From assembly GCA_902628835.1 (NCBI GenBank), contig CACOPD010000001.1, forward strand, positions 361,347 through 407,341: a stretch of DNA of 45,995 bases, read 5' to 3'. Source of the DNA: an uncultured Alphaproteobacteria bacterium (lineage in GTDB: Bacteria > Pseudomonadota > Alphaproteobacteria > HIMB59 > GCA-002718135). This document shows positions 20,259-31,877 of the stretch, one piece after another (position 1 is the first letter of the stretch; every line of letters begins with the position of its first letter). The notes beneath the pieces were generated by a model, which made no database searches, had not been told where the DNA came from, and saw only the letters and a program-made list of their open reading frames with translations. The translations under genes and the position numbers were made by a program.

Positions 20259-20949
20259 TTTTTTTAACATAAAATATTTTTAACCTTGTAGGCATTAAAA
20301 AAGCTGGTATTTTAATTATGCCAGGAAAAGTGCCCAATAATGGATCAAGCCATCCTTGCATTTTTATTTTTTCAATAGAAAGGTTATATTTTTTAAAATT
20401 TTGGTTAATACTATTTTGTATTATTTCATCGCTATAAAAAAACACCATATCCGTATTTAATTTAGAAAGTATAAAACTAGTTATTCTATAAAAAATTTTT
20501 TGCAAAAAAAACAAAAATCTATTCAATGTTAGTTCTACGATAACTAGCTGTCCATCTAAATTTAATTTTTGTTCTGCACCAAAAAAAATCTTGTTAAGAG
20601 AGTTAATCGAATCCATATATTTTGGACCATTAATATGATGAAGTGCAAAAGATATTAAAATAATATCAACAGAAGAATTTGTTATTTTAGTAATATTTCT
20701 TGCATCTTCATTAATTTTAATAATTTTACCATCCCTAATTTTAGTAAGCATTTCATTAGCAGGATCTAATACAATTGTTTTTTTTGCTTTTTTATAATTA
20801 TAAAATATATTTCCGCCATTACCGATATCTAAAACAACTTTATTTCTAATAATTGGTTCTATTTTTCTTGATATCAGATTATATAATTCTTTTTTATCAC
20901 CAATATTAGTAAAATAACTGTTACTCAATCTATTAAAATGATTAAACAT
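20251..20949 (-). CDS. SAM-dependent methyltransferase (class I), substrate unknown
   Basis: The 232-residue protein has motif I VVLDIGNGGNIFYN, an acidic post-I residue (VLDPANE) and motif IV VDIILISFALHHIN, the Rossmann-type pattern also seen in UbiE-like and surface-glycan methyltransferases. A hydrophobic stretch near residues 150-170 suggests association with a lipid-linked substrate. Its setting between an O-antigen ligase and a dolichol-phosphate-mannose-type glycosyltransferase suggests a role in envelope glycan or lipid modification. No specific substrate can be assigned. Confidence 0.82.
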   Translation of the reverse strand: MFNHFNRLSNSYFTNIGDKKELYNLISRKIEPIIRNKVVLDIGNGGNIFYNYKKAKKTIVLDPANEMLTKIRDGKIIKINEDARNITKITNSSVDIILISFALHHINGPKYMDSINSLNKIFFGAEQKLNLDGQLVIVELTLNRFLFFLQKIFYRITSFILSKLNTDMVFFYSDEIIQNSINQNFKKYNLSIEKIKMQGWLDPLLGTFPGIIKIPAFLMPTRLKIFYVKKTS

Positions 20950-21010
20950 TGTTGGATAAATAACTATAAACTAATTTAAAGATAAACAAAATATTTATAA
21001 ATTATTTAAT
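20950..21010. other. Short AT-rich spacer
   Basis: The 61 bp between the glycosyltransferase stop and the methyltransferase start are almost pure A and T. I see no hairpin or clear promoter hexamers. A methyltransferase promoter is possible, since this is the widest gap in the minus-strand run from gyrB to 20251. Confidence 0.4.
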
Positions 21011-22042
21011 TTAAAATAAAAAATTTAAAGAATTTTTAGAAAAAAGTTTTTTTACGTTTATAGCTAATAATATACCGAATATAAAAAAAATTAAAACAGA
21101 AAGAACTGTTCCTTGTCCTTTACCAAATAAAGATCCAAAATATATAAATAAAAAAATAATAGATGAAGAAACAATCTTAAATTTGATACCAATTATTAAA
21201 CCAATAATAAAAAAAAATATTATAAATAATAAATTCCCAAGACCCATACCAAAATATGACCCTACGTATGCCATATAAATTGATGAATACAAAATGGACA
21301 AATTTGTAGATGAAGAATTATCAATAAATCTCACTTTAAATAAATAATAAAAAGACTTTAAACCATCTAACCAAGTAATCTTTTTTCCTTGAGCTTTAGT
21401 TCTAAAATAATAAGAAACTCCATATTCATAAATAAAGAAATTGTTTCTTACTATTTGGGATGCTAAATCAATTTCTATTCCAAAATCATTAACTGTAAGA
21501 TTTATTTTATCAATTACACTTCTATGTAAAATTTTTAAACCACAATGTACATCACTCAATGATTGTGAGAAAAAAATATTAAAAATTAATGAATTAATTT
21601 TCCCAATCAGACCATTAAAAAAATAATTATTTTTCTTTAATTTGCCAGAAAGATATCGACTTCCAAATATACATTTAATTTCAGAGTTATTTGTTATCAT
21701 ATCATACATTTCTCTTGCATCTCTACTATCCAATTCTAAATCTGCATCTTGTAATAAAATATACTCACCATCAGAATTTTTTATTCCAGTTTGAATTGCC
21801 TTTCCCTTTCCAGAATTAATATCTAGTCTAATTAATTTAAGATTATATTTGTAATTTTTATTTGCTTTAATTTGTTGAAGTATTTTATATGAACCATCAT
21901 CTGATCCATCGTCTACGATTATAATTTCAGTATCAGTATTGTTAAACTGTAGGTCTAATTCCTTAAATAGTTTGATTAAAAAATTTTTCTCATTAAAGAC
22001 AGGTATAATTATAGATAATTTTATACTACTCTCTTGGGGCAT
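21011..22042 (-). CDS. Family 2 glycosyltransferase with C-terminal membrane helices (DPM1/GtrB-like)
   Basis: The 343-residue protein has an N-terminal GT-A domain opening LSIIIPVFNEKNFL, with VDDGSDDGS (nucleotide-binding DD) and LLQDADLELD (DxD-like, catalytic metal). About three membrane helices follow from residue 245 onward. This layout fits polyprenyl-phosphate sugar transferases that load undecaprenyl phosphate for periplasmic glycan decoration. The ATG lies inside the regA 3' end (17-bp overlap), so expression is coupled to regBA. The sugar is unknown. Confidence 0.87.
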   Translation of the reverse strand: MPQESSIKLSIIIPVFNEKNFLIKLFKELDLQFNNTDTEIIIVDDGSDDGSYKILQQIKANKNYKYNLKLIRLDINSGKGKAIQTGIKNSDGEYILLQDADLELDSRDAREMYDMITNNSEIKCIFGSRYLSGKLKKNNYFFNGLIGKINSLIFNIFFSQSLSDVHCGLKILHRSVIDKINLTVNDFGIEIDLASQIVRNNFFIYEYGVSYYFRTKAQGKKITWLDGLKSFYYLFKVRFIDNSSSTNLSILYSSIYMAYVGSYFGMGLGNLLFIIFFFIIGLIIGIKFKIVSSSIIFLFIYFGSLFGKGQGTVLSVLIFFIFGILLAINVKKLFSKNSLNFLF

Positions 22043-22553
22043 GCTTATTCAGTATTCTCTGTAATGTACGTCTATGCATCCTAAGTCTTCGTGCTGTTTC
22101 AGAAACATTTCTATTACACTGTATAAACACTCTTTGTATATGTTCCCATCTAATTCTATCAGCTGTCATAGGATTTTCTGGTGGAGGAGGTAAAACTTCT
22201 TTTGAGTTTGTTAAGGCGTCATAAATTTGTTCTATTTCAGCTGGTTTAGGTAAATAATCTATAGCTCCAGATTTGATTGCAGCTACGGCAGTTGCAATGT
22301 TTCCATATCCGGTAAGTAATAATGATTTTGTTTGAGGGCTAATCTTTTGCAACTCCTTTACTAATTCTAGACCTGAGCCATCTTCTAATCTCATGTCTAC
22401 AACGGCATAGTCAAAACTCTCATCATTAACCTTAGCTATGGAGTCTTTAAATCCGGGGGAGGAAGTTACTTCAAATCCTTTTTTTTCCATAGATCTAGTA
22501 AGTCTCTCTCTAAATGGCAGATCATCATCAACAATTAACAACTTCATATTCAT
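22026..22553 (-). CDS. regA: Redox response regulator RegA/PrrA/ActR
   Basis: The 175-residue regulator has acidic-pocket Asp9-Asp10, phosphoacceptor Asp53 in AVVDMRLEDGSG, Thr/Lys switch residues in LLLTGYGN and LPKPAE, a proline hinge (LPPPPENP), and a Fis-type helix-turn-helix ending ETARRLRMHRRTLQRILNKH, near-invariant in RegA. RegA globally controls respiratory, carbon and nitrogen genes by redox state. It overlaps regB by 4 bp. A second ATG two codons in is an equally possible start. Confidence 0.95.
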   Translation of the reverse strand: MNMKLLIVDDDLPFRERLTRSMEKKGFEVTSSPGFKDSIAKVNDESFDYAVVDMRLEDGSGLELVKELQKISPQTKSLLLTGYGNIATAVAAIKSGAIDYLPKPAEIEQIYDALTNSKEVLPPPPENPMTADRIRWEHIQRVFIQCNRNVSETARRLRMHRRTLQRILNKHAPRE

Positions 22554-23779
22554 ATATTTAAGATAGAGTTATCAAATGTAATTTCAACAACAGCATTGTT
22601 ATCTTTGGAATTAAAAAAATTTAGTTTACCTCCCATATTTTCGATTAAATTTTTTGCTATAAAGATGCCAAGTCCCATTCCCTGGTTATTTTTTGAAATA
22701 TATGGTTCTCCCAGCTTATCAATAATATCCTTAGGAAAGCCATTTCCATCATCTGAAATAATTATGGTAACAATTTTCTTTTGATAATTTAGATCTATTT
22801 TTGTAGTACTTATTGAATAAAATATGGCATTTTGGATAATATTACCTAAGGCATACATTATTTCATCTTTATAAAGAATTTTAGGTTCATCATTTGAGGG
22901 TTTAATTTCTAAAATTAGATTTTTATTTTTATTAAATTTATCAAAATTTAATTTAATAAGGTCAGATATTTTTACTTTTTCTAAAAATTTATCTTTTAAT
23001 TTTAGAGGGCTTGTAGATAATCTTTGTAATATTTCTTTGCATCTTTCCGCCTGAGATTTAAGTAAAATAATATCTTTAACAATATTTTTATCCTCAATTA
23101 ATTTTTTTTCTTTGAGCAAATCATTTAGAACTAAAAAAATTGTATTAAGTGGAGTTCCAAGCTCGTGAGCAGCTGCAGCACTAAGCGACCCTACCTCGGT
23201 CATTTTTTTTTGATTTAAAATTTGAAGTTTTGAAACTGAGAGTGCATTTGAAATTTTTCTCGAAGAACTTGCAAAGAGATAGGCGTATATAGCAATAAAA
23301 ATTACTGTAATTATCAATGCTGAAACTAAACCGAAACTATACAAATCAGGTAAATAGAATTGTTGACCTAAATCAAGAGGAATAAAGTAAAAATTTAAAA
23401 CTATAATGATCATAATTGAAATTGTTGAAAGAATAACTGTCATTAATGCGGGTAGATAGGAAGCTGATGTTATAACTGGTGCTAAAATTAGTATTGAAAA
23501 TGGATTAATTATTCCGCCAGTTAAGAAAAGCAAAAATCCTAATTGCAATGTATCAAAAAGCAAGTAAGAAAAAGCTTTTGTATTACTAATTGATTTATTT
23601 TTTCTTTCTTCGTAATAAGAATAAAAATTGATAGCAACTGATAATAAAATTATTGATAGTGTCTCAAAAATAGGAATTTCAATTTTAATTATAAAAGAAA
23701 CAAAAAAAATTGCCAGTACCTGGCCAAAAATCGCAATCCATCTTATTTTAATAAGATTACCAAGTAGAATTGTGTTCAT
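22550..23779 (-). CDS. regB: Redox-sensing histidine kinase RegB/PrrB/ActS
   Basis: The 409-residue kinase has about six membrane helices in residues 1-170. Between helices sits GGIINPF (88-94), matching the GGxxNPF quinone-sensing loop of RegB. The H-box is AAAAHELGTPLNTI (His205), and the redox cysteine of RegB is present as Cys247 in AERCKEIL. ATPase boxes follow (NAIFYS, DDGNGFP, GMGLGIF). It is transcribed with regA and starts 6 bp after the gyrB stop. Confidence 0.94.
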   Translation of the reverse strand: MNTILLGNLIKIRWIAIFGQVLAIFFVSFIIKIEIPIFETLSIILLSVAINFYSYYEERKNKSISNTKAFSYLLFDTLQLGFLLFLTGGIINPFSILILAPVITSASYLPALMTVILSTISIMIIIVLNFYFIPLDLGQQFYLPDLYSFGLVSALIITVIFIAIYAYLFASSSRKISNALSVSKLQILNQKKMTEVGSLSAAAAHELGTPLNTIFLVLNDLLKEKKLIEDKNIVKDIILLKSQAERCKEILQRLSTSPLKLKDKFLEKVKISDLIKLNFDKFNKNKNLILEIKPSNDEPKILYKDEIMYALGNIIQNAIFYSISTTKIDLNYQKKIVTIIISDDGNGFPKDIIDKLGEPYISKNNQGMGLGIFIAKNLIENMGGKLNFFNSKDNNAVVEITFDNSILNI

Positions 23780-23785
23780 TAAAAA

Positions 23786-27330
<3,545 letters not shown>

Positions 27331-27333
27331 ATT

Positions 27334-28449
27334 TTAAACTCTCATTGGCATTAAAACATATACGAGATTAGTATTTGAGTTTTCTTTTGCTATTATTGGT
27401 GAAGTATTATCCTTTAAGTTAATTGATATTTCATAATCATCTAAGTTATTAATGATATCCATTATATATTTTGAATTAAAGCCTATTTCTATTTCATCTC
27501 CGTCATAATTAATTTCAAGATCCTCAGATGCTGTACTACTTTCATTATTGACAGTATTGAGATTAAGAATATTTTCTAATAATTTAAATTTTATTACAGG
27601 AGATTTTTCATTTGCAATGGTACTAACTCTGTCAACCGCTGATAATAATTTATCTCTGCTAATTTTTAATATATTTTTGTTATCATTTGGTATTACTCTT
27701 TTATAGTCAGGGAAACTGCCATCAATTAATTTTGATATGAAAATTATATCAGCAATTTTAAAAATTATTTTATTAGAACTGATAGAAATTTTTACATCAC
27801 TATCTTCTTCTGATAGTAATTTTGATAATTCGAATATAGTTTTTTTTGGAATGATTACTCCTGAGACTTGATCAATTTTTTCATCAATTTGATGGCTAAA
27901 CTTAGCAAGTCTATGACCATCAGTACCAACAAGAGTTACGATGTTGCTGCTACCATCATTAGTAACATTAAAATACAATCCATTTAAGAAATATCTTGTT
28001 TCTTCATTAGAAATAGCAAATTTAGTTTTGTCTATTAATTTTAAAAGTATTTTTGAATTTAAAACAATATCGACTCCTGTGTTATCTTTTTCAATAATTG
28101 GATAGTCCTCTTTTGGAAGACATGCTAATGAAAATCTTGACCCTTCTGATCTCAGTGTTAACAATTTACCATCATTAGATATTATTTCTATTTCAGAATT
28201 ATCATCAATCTTTCTAACAATATCATATAATATCTGGGAATTAATTGTTGTTGCTCCATCTTCCAAAACATTACATGATATTTTTTCTATAATTGAAATA
28301 TCCATGTCCGTGGAGGATAAAATTAAATCATTATTTTTTGCTTCAATTAAAATGTTTGCCAATATTGGTAATGTATTTTTTTTATCTACAATACCCTGTA
28401 AGTGAGATAAAGTCTTAAAAAAAATTGATCGTGAAATTTTAAATTTCAT
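27334..28449 (-). CDS. dnaN: DNA polymerase III beta subunit (sliding clamp)
   Basis: The 371-residue length and the three-fold repeated clamp fold are standard. Recognisable segments are NTLPILANILIEA, EDYPII, VGTDGHRLAKF and the C-terminal LVYVLMPMRV that lines the ligand pocket. It encircles DNA and tethers polymerases and other partners. It follows dnaA by 23 bp and precedes recF by 3 bp. Confidence 0.98.
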   Translation of the reverse strand: MKFKISRSIFFKTLSHLQGIVDKKNTLPILANILIEAKNNDLILSSTDMDISIIEKISCNVLEDGATTINSQILYDIVRKIDDNSEIEIISNDGKLLTLRSEGSRFSLACLPKEDYPIIEKDNTGVDIVLNSKILLKLIDKTKFAISNEETRYFLNGLYFNVTNDGSSNIVTLVGTDGHRLAKFSHQIDEKIDQVSGVIIPKKTIFELSKLLSEEDSDVKISISSNKIIFKIADIIFISKLIDGSFPDYKRVIPNDNKNILKISRDKLLSAVDRVSTIANEKSPVIKFKLLENILNLNTVNNESSTASEDLEINYDGDEIEIGFNSKYIMDIINNLDDYEISINLKDNTSPIIAKENSNTNLVYVLMPMRV

Positions 28450-28472
28450 ATCTAAACATATGATAAAAAGAA

Positions 28473-29867
28473 TTAAGAATCTATAAGTCTTTTTAACAAT
28501 TCTAGATCTTCATTAAAATTAACATCGGATAACTTAAGTTCTTCAATTTTTTTAACTGCATGCATAACAGTTGTATGATCTCTTCCACCAAACTTTCTTC
28601 CTATTTCTGGTAATGATCTTGATGTAATTGATTTAGCTAAATACATTGCTATCTGTCTTGGTCTAGCAACAGAACGAGATCTCCTAGGTGAATGCATATC
28701 AGTTATTCTAATATTAAAATGTTCAGCAACTTTCTTTTGGATTTCTTCAATTGTTATTTTTTTATTTGAAGATTTTAATAAATCCTGGAGAACTAATTGA
28801 GCTGTTTCAACCGTAATGGCAGTACCAACTAAAGTTGCGTGTGCTACTAGTCTATTTAAAGCACCTTCCATTTCTCTAACATTCGAGATAATTCTGTGAG
28901 ATAAAAATTCTAAAACTTTAGAAGGAATCTCAACACCTCTCTTATGAGCTTTTTCAATCAATATGCCCAGTCTAAGCTCGTAAGTAGTAGGATGAATATC
29001 AGCTACTAGTCCACAACCTAGTCTAGATTTTAATCTCTCTTGAACACCATCAAGATCAGTGGGAGTTTTATCGGCCGATATTACTATTTGTTTGTTTTGT
29101 TCAATAAGTGCATTGAAAGTATGAAAAAATTCTTCTTGAGTATTGTCTTTACCACTTATAAATTGAACATCATCTATCATTAGTACGTCTATTGATCGGA
29201 ATTGTTCTTTGAAAGCAGATGTATCTTTATATCTCAAGGCTCTTACAAATTGATACATAAATTTTTCAGCCGAAAGATAAATAACTTTTCTTTCGGGTTG
29301 CTGTTCTTTTATTTTCCAGCCTATAGCATGCATTAGATGTGTTTTTCCTAAACCAACACCACCACATAGAAATAATGGATTAAAGGTAATTTTATTTGCT
29401 TCTGATACTCTTTGAGATGCAGCAAAAGCAAGTTCATTTGGTTTTCCAACAACAAAGTTCTCAAATGTAAACCTAGGATCTAAAGGAGCACCAAATTCAT
29501 TAGGATATGTTGAAGATTGATTAGATCTAAGATCCATTGAGGATTTCCAATGATTATCATTACTCCTAATTGTTCGAGTAGTGCCTGGAACAATTCTACC
29601 TCCGGAAGGTTTAACAACAAATTTAATAGTATCTACTTTTTCAATGTAATTTTTAGCTTCGCTTTTTATCTTATCTGAATAATTGTTAACTATCCAATCT
29701 CTTAGAAATTTAGTTGGGACAGAAAATGTAATTGTTGTCTCTTCTAAAGATACATAATTTAAGTGTTTTAGCCAGTTGTTAAAGGCAGATTCACCTACAT
29801 TTTTTTTTAGATTCTTTTTAAAGGATAACCATTTACTTTCATCGAACGTAGTAGACGTATTATCCAT
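28473..29867 (-). CDS. dnaA: Chromosomal replication initiator DnaA
   Basis: The 464-residue initiator has N-terminal domain I (FNNWLKHLNYV), AAA+ Walker A GGVGLGKTHLMHAIG, Walker B VLMIDDVQFI, and the DNA-binding domain IV with the signature GGRDHTTVMHAVKKI. A purine-rich SD-like GGGGGA lies directly before the ATG. The next upstream gene on the strand is rpsT. dnaA-dnaN-recF-gyrB are consecutive, but no consensus DnaA boxes are visible nearby. Confidence 0.98.
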   Translation of the reverse strand: MDNTSTTFDESKWLSFKKNLKKNVGESAFNNWLKHLNYVSLEETTITFSVPTKFLRDWIVNNYSDKIKSEAKNYIEKVDTIKFVVKPSGGRIVPGTTRTIRSNDNHWKSSMDLRSNQSSTYPNEFGAPLDPRFTFENFVVGKPNELAFAASQRVSEANKITFNPLFLCGGVGLGKTHLMHAIGWKIKEQQPERKVIYLSAEKFMYQFVRALRYKDTSAFKEQFRSIDVLMIDDVQFISGKDNTQEEFFHTFNALIEQNKQIVISADKTPTDLDGVQERLKSRLGCGLVADIHPTTYELRLGILIEKAHKRGVEIPSKVLEFLSHRIISNVREMEGALNRLVAHATLVGTAITVETAQLVLQDLLKSSNKKITIEEIQKKVAEHFNIRITDMHSPRRSRSVARPRQIAMYLAKSITSRSLPEIGRKFGGRDHTTVMHAVKKIEELKLSDVNFNEDLELLKRLIDS

Positions 29868-30012
29868 TTTCCCCCAACACGATGATTTTTAACTTAATAA
29901 ATTTTACGAAAAAAATCAAAAGTCGTAAAATCGAATCACCAAATTAATTTACTTAATGAACACTCTTTAAGTATTTTTAGCAAGAAGAAAAGTGAAAAAA
30001 ATTAAAAATAAA
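29868..30012 (-). promoter_or_regulatory. dnaA upstream region with a 9-bp inverted repeat
   Basis: The 145 bp between rpsT and dnaA contain ATTTTACGA at 29901-29909 and its exact reverse complement TCGTAAAAT at 29923-29931. The 13-bp spacer sets the arms 22 bp apart centre to centre, about two helical turns. This geometry suits a dimeric regulator bound about 35-65 bp before the dnaA start. I see no TTATNCACA DnaA box and no TTAA-N7-TTAA CtrA site here. The rest is AT-rich and unremarkable. Confidence 0.5.
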
Positions 30013-30273
30013 TTATTTTTTTGAAATTTGTTTCGATAAGGAGGATAACTTTCTGGATATGTATTCTTTTTTAAATATACCTTTTTTTGAAGCTTTAGAC
30101 ATTATTGAGTTGACAGTGCTGAGGGATTTTTGGATTTCTTGCTCATTTTTTGCTTCAATTGATGATTTAAATTTATTTAGAGCGTTTCTAAATTTAGACA
30201 GGTATTGAGAGTTAACAGCATTTCTAGTTTTGTTCTGTCTTGATCTTTTTTTTGCTGAAGCGTGATTAGCCAT
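30013..30273 (-). CDS. rpsT: 30S ribosomal protein S20
   Basis: The 86-residue basic protein begins MANHASAKKRSRQNKTRNAV, the diagnostic S20 start, and continues as the three-helix bundle that binds 16S rRNA early in 30S assembly. It lies between mutM and dnaA on the same strand, a frequent alphaproteobacterial arrangement. Confidence 0.97.
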   Translation of the reverse strand: MANHASAKKRSRQNKTRNAVNSQYLSKFRNALNKFKSSIEAKNEQEIQKSLSTVNSIMSKASKKGIFKKEYISRKLSSLSKQISKK

Positions 30274-30325
30274 ATGGGTGCTATAAATTCAAAATAAATT
30301 AAGTCAATTAATATTTATTGTTTAA

Positions 30326-31144
30326 TCACTTATTATTTTGGAGTTTTGGACAGTAAAAAGTAGACCTACCATACTGAACGATCTTTTTGACCTCATCGTC
30401 GCCTATTTTTTTTCCTTCTTTATTATATACCTTAAAATTGGACTGGAAATTTCCTAATGTGCCGTCAGTAGACCTGTAATCTCGTATACTTGAACCCCCA
30501 TATTTAATAGCTTTCCTCAAAATTTTTCTAATAGACTTAATTAGTTTCATAATGAGACTAATTTCTAAATCCTTACCTAAAATAAGAGGTGAAATTTTAG
30601 AATCAAATAAAATTTCCGAAGCATAGATATTACCTATTCCTGCAATTAATTTTTGATTGAGTAAAATCTGCTTTATTGGTACCTCAGATTTTGAAATTTT
30701 TTCAAATATCAATTGTGCCGTTAGATCTGAACTCAAAGCATCTACACCTAGGCTCATAATATACTTTTGTTTATGTAGATCGTTTGTTTTTACTATATCT
30801 ATAAAGCCAAATTTCCTTGGATCATGATAAATAAGTATCTTTTTACTTAAAAAGTATAAAACAAAATGATCATGATTAATTCTTTTGTAGGTTGATGAGA
30901 CAGTTTTTAATCTTCCTGACATTCCTAAATGTATTACTAAAGAATAAGGAATATCTAAATCTATGATAATGAATTTTGCTATGCGTCTTATGTTGGATAT
31001 CTTGGAGTTACGTAGTATATTAGTTATATTATTAGGAATTTTAAAACGCAATTTTTTTGTATGAATTTTAACATTAGAAATTTTTTGATTCAGTATTACA
31101 CTGAGTCCTTTAATTGTAGTTTCTACTTCAGGTAGTTCTGGCAT
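30326..31144 (-). CDS. mutM: Formamidopyrimidine-DNA glycosylase
   Basis: The 272-residue enzyme removes 8-oxoguanine and Fapy lesions. It begins MPELPEVETT, where Pro2 is the Schiff-base nucleophile and Glu3 the catalytic acid, so the start is certain. The helix-two-turn-helix segment IAGIGNIYASEILF is present. The C-terminal zinc finger looks degenerate: the usual CxxC...CxxC is reduced to one cysteine (RSTFYCPKLQ), with no first CxxC in YNKEGKKIGDDE. Its start codon is one base from that of the divergent ubiE. Confidence 0.95.
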   Translation of the reverse strand: MPELPEVETTIKGLSVILNQKISNVKIHTKKLRFKIPNNITNILRNSKISNIRRIAKFIIIDLDIPYSLVIHLGMSGRLKTVSSTYKRINHDHFVLYFLSKKILIYHDPRKFGFIDIVKTNDLHKQKYIMSLGVDALSSDLTAQLIFEKISKSEVPIKQILLNQKLIAGIGNIYASEILFDSKISPLILGKDLEISLIMKLIKSIRKILRKAIKYGGSSIRDYRSTDGTLGNFQSNFKVYNKEGKKIGDDEVKKIVQYGRSTFYCPKLQNNK

Positions 31145-31145
31145 A

Positions 31146-31877
31146 ATGAAAAAAGATTATAATTTTGGTTATACAAAAGTAAATTCAAAACAAAAGACTA
31201 AACTTGTTCAGAATGTATTTTCAAGCGTAGCTAAAAGTTACGATGTAATGAATGACTTGATGAGTATAGGAATGCACCGATTGTGGAAAAAAAGATTTGT
31301 AGAGACTGTGAATATAAAAGAAAATGAAATTGTCTTGGATGTTGGTTCAGGTTCTGGTGATATAGCTAGTGAAATTATAAAAGAAAATATACCAACCATT
31401 CTTTATCTTTTAGATCTAAATGAAGAAATGTTATTAGAGGGAAGAAAAAGATTAAAAAAAGAAAAAAATATAAAATATTTCATTGGCAATGCTGAAAAAT
31501 TAAATTTTGAAAATAATTTTTTTGATAAATATATTATTTCTTTCTGCTTAAGAAATGTTACAGAATATTTATTATCTATAAAAGAGGCTTACAGAGTTCT
31601 TAAACCTGGTGGTAAATATTGTTGCTTAGAATTTAGTACACCTAAATCATCTTTGATATCAAGTTCATATAAAATTTATAAATCAAAAATTTTACCTCTT
31701 TTAGGAGAGATAATTGCCAAAGATAAAAATGCTTATGAGTATTTAAGTGAAAGTATTGATTTATTTCCATCACAAGAAGAGCTTTGCAAAAATCTTCGTG
31801 ATTGTGGATTCACGAAAGTTGAGACTATTAATTTATTTAATGGAATTGTAGCTATACATACTGGCTATAAAATATAA
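31146..31877 (+). CDS. ubiE: Ubiquinone/menaquinone biosynthesis C-methyltransferase UbiE
   Basis: The 243-residue protein has the opening FGYTKVNSKQKTKLV followed by SYDVMNDLMSIGMHRLWK, SAM-binding VLDVGSGSGDIA, and the family segment FCLRNVT. It methylates the ring carbon in ubiquinone synthesis. Conserved sequence begins at residue 7 and no other start exists, so the single-base gap to mutM is real. Its stop shares a base with the coaBC start; ubiB, often between them, is absent. Confidence 0.96.
   Translation: MKKDYNFGYTKVNSKQKTKLVQNVFSSVAKSYDVMNDLMSIGMHRLWKKRFVETVNIKENEIVLDVGSGSGDIASEIIKENIPTILYLLDLNEEMLLEGRKRLKKEKNIKYFIGNAEKLNFENNFFDKYIISFCLRNVTEYLLSIKEAYRVLKPGGKYCCLEFSTPKSSLISSSYKIYKSKILPLLGEIIAKDKNAYEYLSESIDLFPSQEELCKNLRDCGFTKVETINLFNGIVAIHTGYKI

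Noticed and set aside
29889-29971. CtrA binding sites (TTAA-N7-TTAA) before dnaA
   Set aside because: Several TTAA tetramers occur but with spacings of 1 or 5 bases and none of 7; frequent by chance in AT-rich DNA.
29868-30012. Replication origin beside dnaA
   Set aside because: No TTATNCACA boxes or clusters of direct repeats are visible, and strand polarity of genes does not switch here. GC-skew over the whole chromosome would be needed.
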